From Caldifarciminota bacterium 4484_100 (GTDB taxonomy: Bacteria; Hydrothermota; Tepidihabitantia; SM23-42): a stretch of DNA of 14,134 bases. The stretch spans positions 1 through 14,134 of the forward strand of contig MUKB01000008.1 of NCBI GenBank assembly GCA_002049785.1, given 5' to 3'. Positions 13,401 to 14,134 of this stretch are shown piece by piece. How positions within the stretch are numbered: position 1 is the first letter of the stretch; each line of letters opens with the position of its first letter. The notes under the pieces are model-generated. The model was not told the origin of the DNA. It searched no databases and saw nothing but the letters and a program-made list of their open reading frames with translations. The position numbers and the translations under genes are program-made.

Positions 13401-14134
13401 ATGATCGACATAAAAATTTTAAGGGAAGAACCCGAACTTATACGAAAGGCAATTAGGGATCGGGGAGAGGATATCTCCCTGGATGAGATTCTTGAACTCG
13501 ATAAAAAGAGGCGTGCCCTGATAACCGAGTTGCAAAGGTTGAGGCAGAAAAGGAATGAACTTTCAGAAAAGGTTGGCCAGTTGAAACGGGAAGGTAAAGA
13601 TACGAGCGATTTGATGGACCGGGCGCGGGAAATAGGTGCACAGATTAAAGAAAAGGAGAAATTATCTAAAAAGGTCGATGAGCAGTTCAGGAGAAAGATG
13701 CAATGGCTTCCCAATATTCCGCATAAATCGGTTCCTGTAGGTCCTGATTCGAGTGCCAACAGATATGTGCGGGGATTAAAAGAGCCTCCCAGATTCGATT
13801 TTAATGTTCTACCCCACTGGGATATCTGCACTGCCCTGGATATTCTGGATCAGAAGCGGGCTTCAAAGATTGCGGGCTCGCGATTCATCCTTTATAAGGG
13901 TGCTGGTGCCAAACTGGAAAGGGCACTGATAAATTTCTTTCTGGATATCCACACGCAGAGACATAGTTATCTTGAGGTTTTCCCACCGGTCCTGAACCCT
14001 CCACAATGCCTTTTCGGCACCGGTCAGCTTCCCAAACTTGCGCGGGAGATGTATTATTGCCAGGATGACAACCTTTATCTTGCCCCAACCGCTGAAGTCC
14101 CTTTGACAAATATCCATACCGGAGAGATAATTCC
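13401..14134 (+). CDS. serS: Seryl-tRNA synthetase, N-terminal 244 codons (runs off the window)
   Basis: SerRS charges tRNA-Ser with serine in the cytoplasm. The frame starts MIDIKILREEPELIRKA, typical of bacterial SerRS, and has no stop before the window ends, so about 57% of the usual 420-430 residues is seen. Residues about 30-105 are the charged, heptad-rich coiled-coil arm that grips the tRNA long arm (ELQRLRQKRNELSEKVGQLK, KEKEKLSKKVDEQ). Class II catalytic-domain features follow: the SKIAGSRFILYKGAGAKLERAL-type motif 1 region, YLEVFPPVL, GTGQLPKL, and the serine-recognition TAEVPLTN near the edge. Motifs 2 and 3 lie outside. The ATG directly follows a -10 box without a ribosome-binding site, and nothing in frame upstream suits the family N-terminus. 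Confidence 0.95.
   Translation, partial: MIDIKILREEPELIRKAIRDRGEDISLDEILELDKKRRALITELQRLRQKRNELSEKVGQLKREGKDTSDLMDRAREIGAQIKEKEKLSKKVDEQFRRKMQWLPNIPHKSVPVGPDSSANRYVRGLKEPPRFDFNVLPHWDICTALDILDQKRASKIAGSRFILYKGAGAKLERALINFFLDIHTQRHSYLEVFPPVLNPPQCLFGTGQLPKLAREMYYCQDDNLYLAPTAEVPLTNIHTGEII

Overview
The window reads as chromosomal DNA of an uncultured diderm bacterium. An LptD-type LPS-assembly protein shows an outer membrane. A large secreted kelch protein ends in a FlgD-like/type A sorting-style domain, a build typical of FCB-group and WOR-3/Stahlbacteria-like lineages. That placement is inference from gene style. No phage, transposase, CRISPR array, rRNA or tRNA is visible.

Layout: (1) 1-104, the 3' end of ribosomal protein L27. 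(2) 105-538, a gene-free composite repeat tract: an octamer GTCATT array, a 9-bp GACAAACCA minisatellite, GATACT-rich words, and a G-rich hairpin with a 38-bp direct repeat. (3) 573-2114, a ComM/YifB AAA+ protein. (4) 2173-7511, a tightly overlapped four-gene operon: deoB, cdd, a STAND-type ATPase with a decayed nucleotidyl-cyclase-like N-terminus and TPRs, then lptD. (5) 7517-10479 on the minus strand, a two-gene operon of a LarA-family protein followed by a membrane-anchored SurA/PpiD-like folding factor; it converges on lptD with a 5-bp gap. (6) 10480-10797, a divergent regulatory region with one promoter each way and a roughly 118-nt leader. (7) 10798-13230, the secreted kelch protein, closed by a strong intrinsic terminator. 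(8) 13401-14134, the first 244 codons of serS.

The most notable signal is in the control regions. Each of the four genes that begins a transcription unit after a recognisable promoter and lacks a leader (comM, deoB, larA, serS) has a -35 box, exactly 16 bp, a -10 box, then the ATG only 5-7 nt later. The predicted mRNA would start at or within a base or two of the start codon, with no Shine-Dalgarno. The secreted kelch gene uses the same 16-bp promoter geometry but has a long leader with repeated TGAAA/TTTCA pairing options, overlapping mini-ORFs and partial resemblance to a c-di-GMP-I riboswitch, plus a good AAAGGAG site. The ppiD-like gene also uses a strong Shine-Dalgarno, and the other operon-internal genes overlap their upstream neighbour.

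Functionally, the genes mix nucleoside salvage (deoB, cdd), envelope biogenesis (lptD, surA/ppiD-like), DNA uptake/branch migration (comM), translation (rpmA, serS), a nickel-pincer racemase-type enzyme and an exported surface protein. No unified new pathway is evident. The operon tying a pseudo-cyclase STAND ATPase to LptD is the most unusual gene arrangement.
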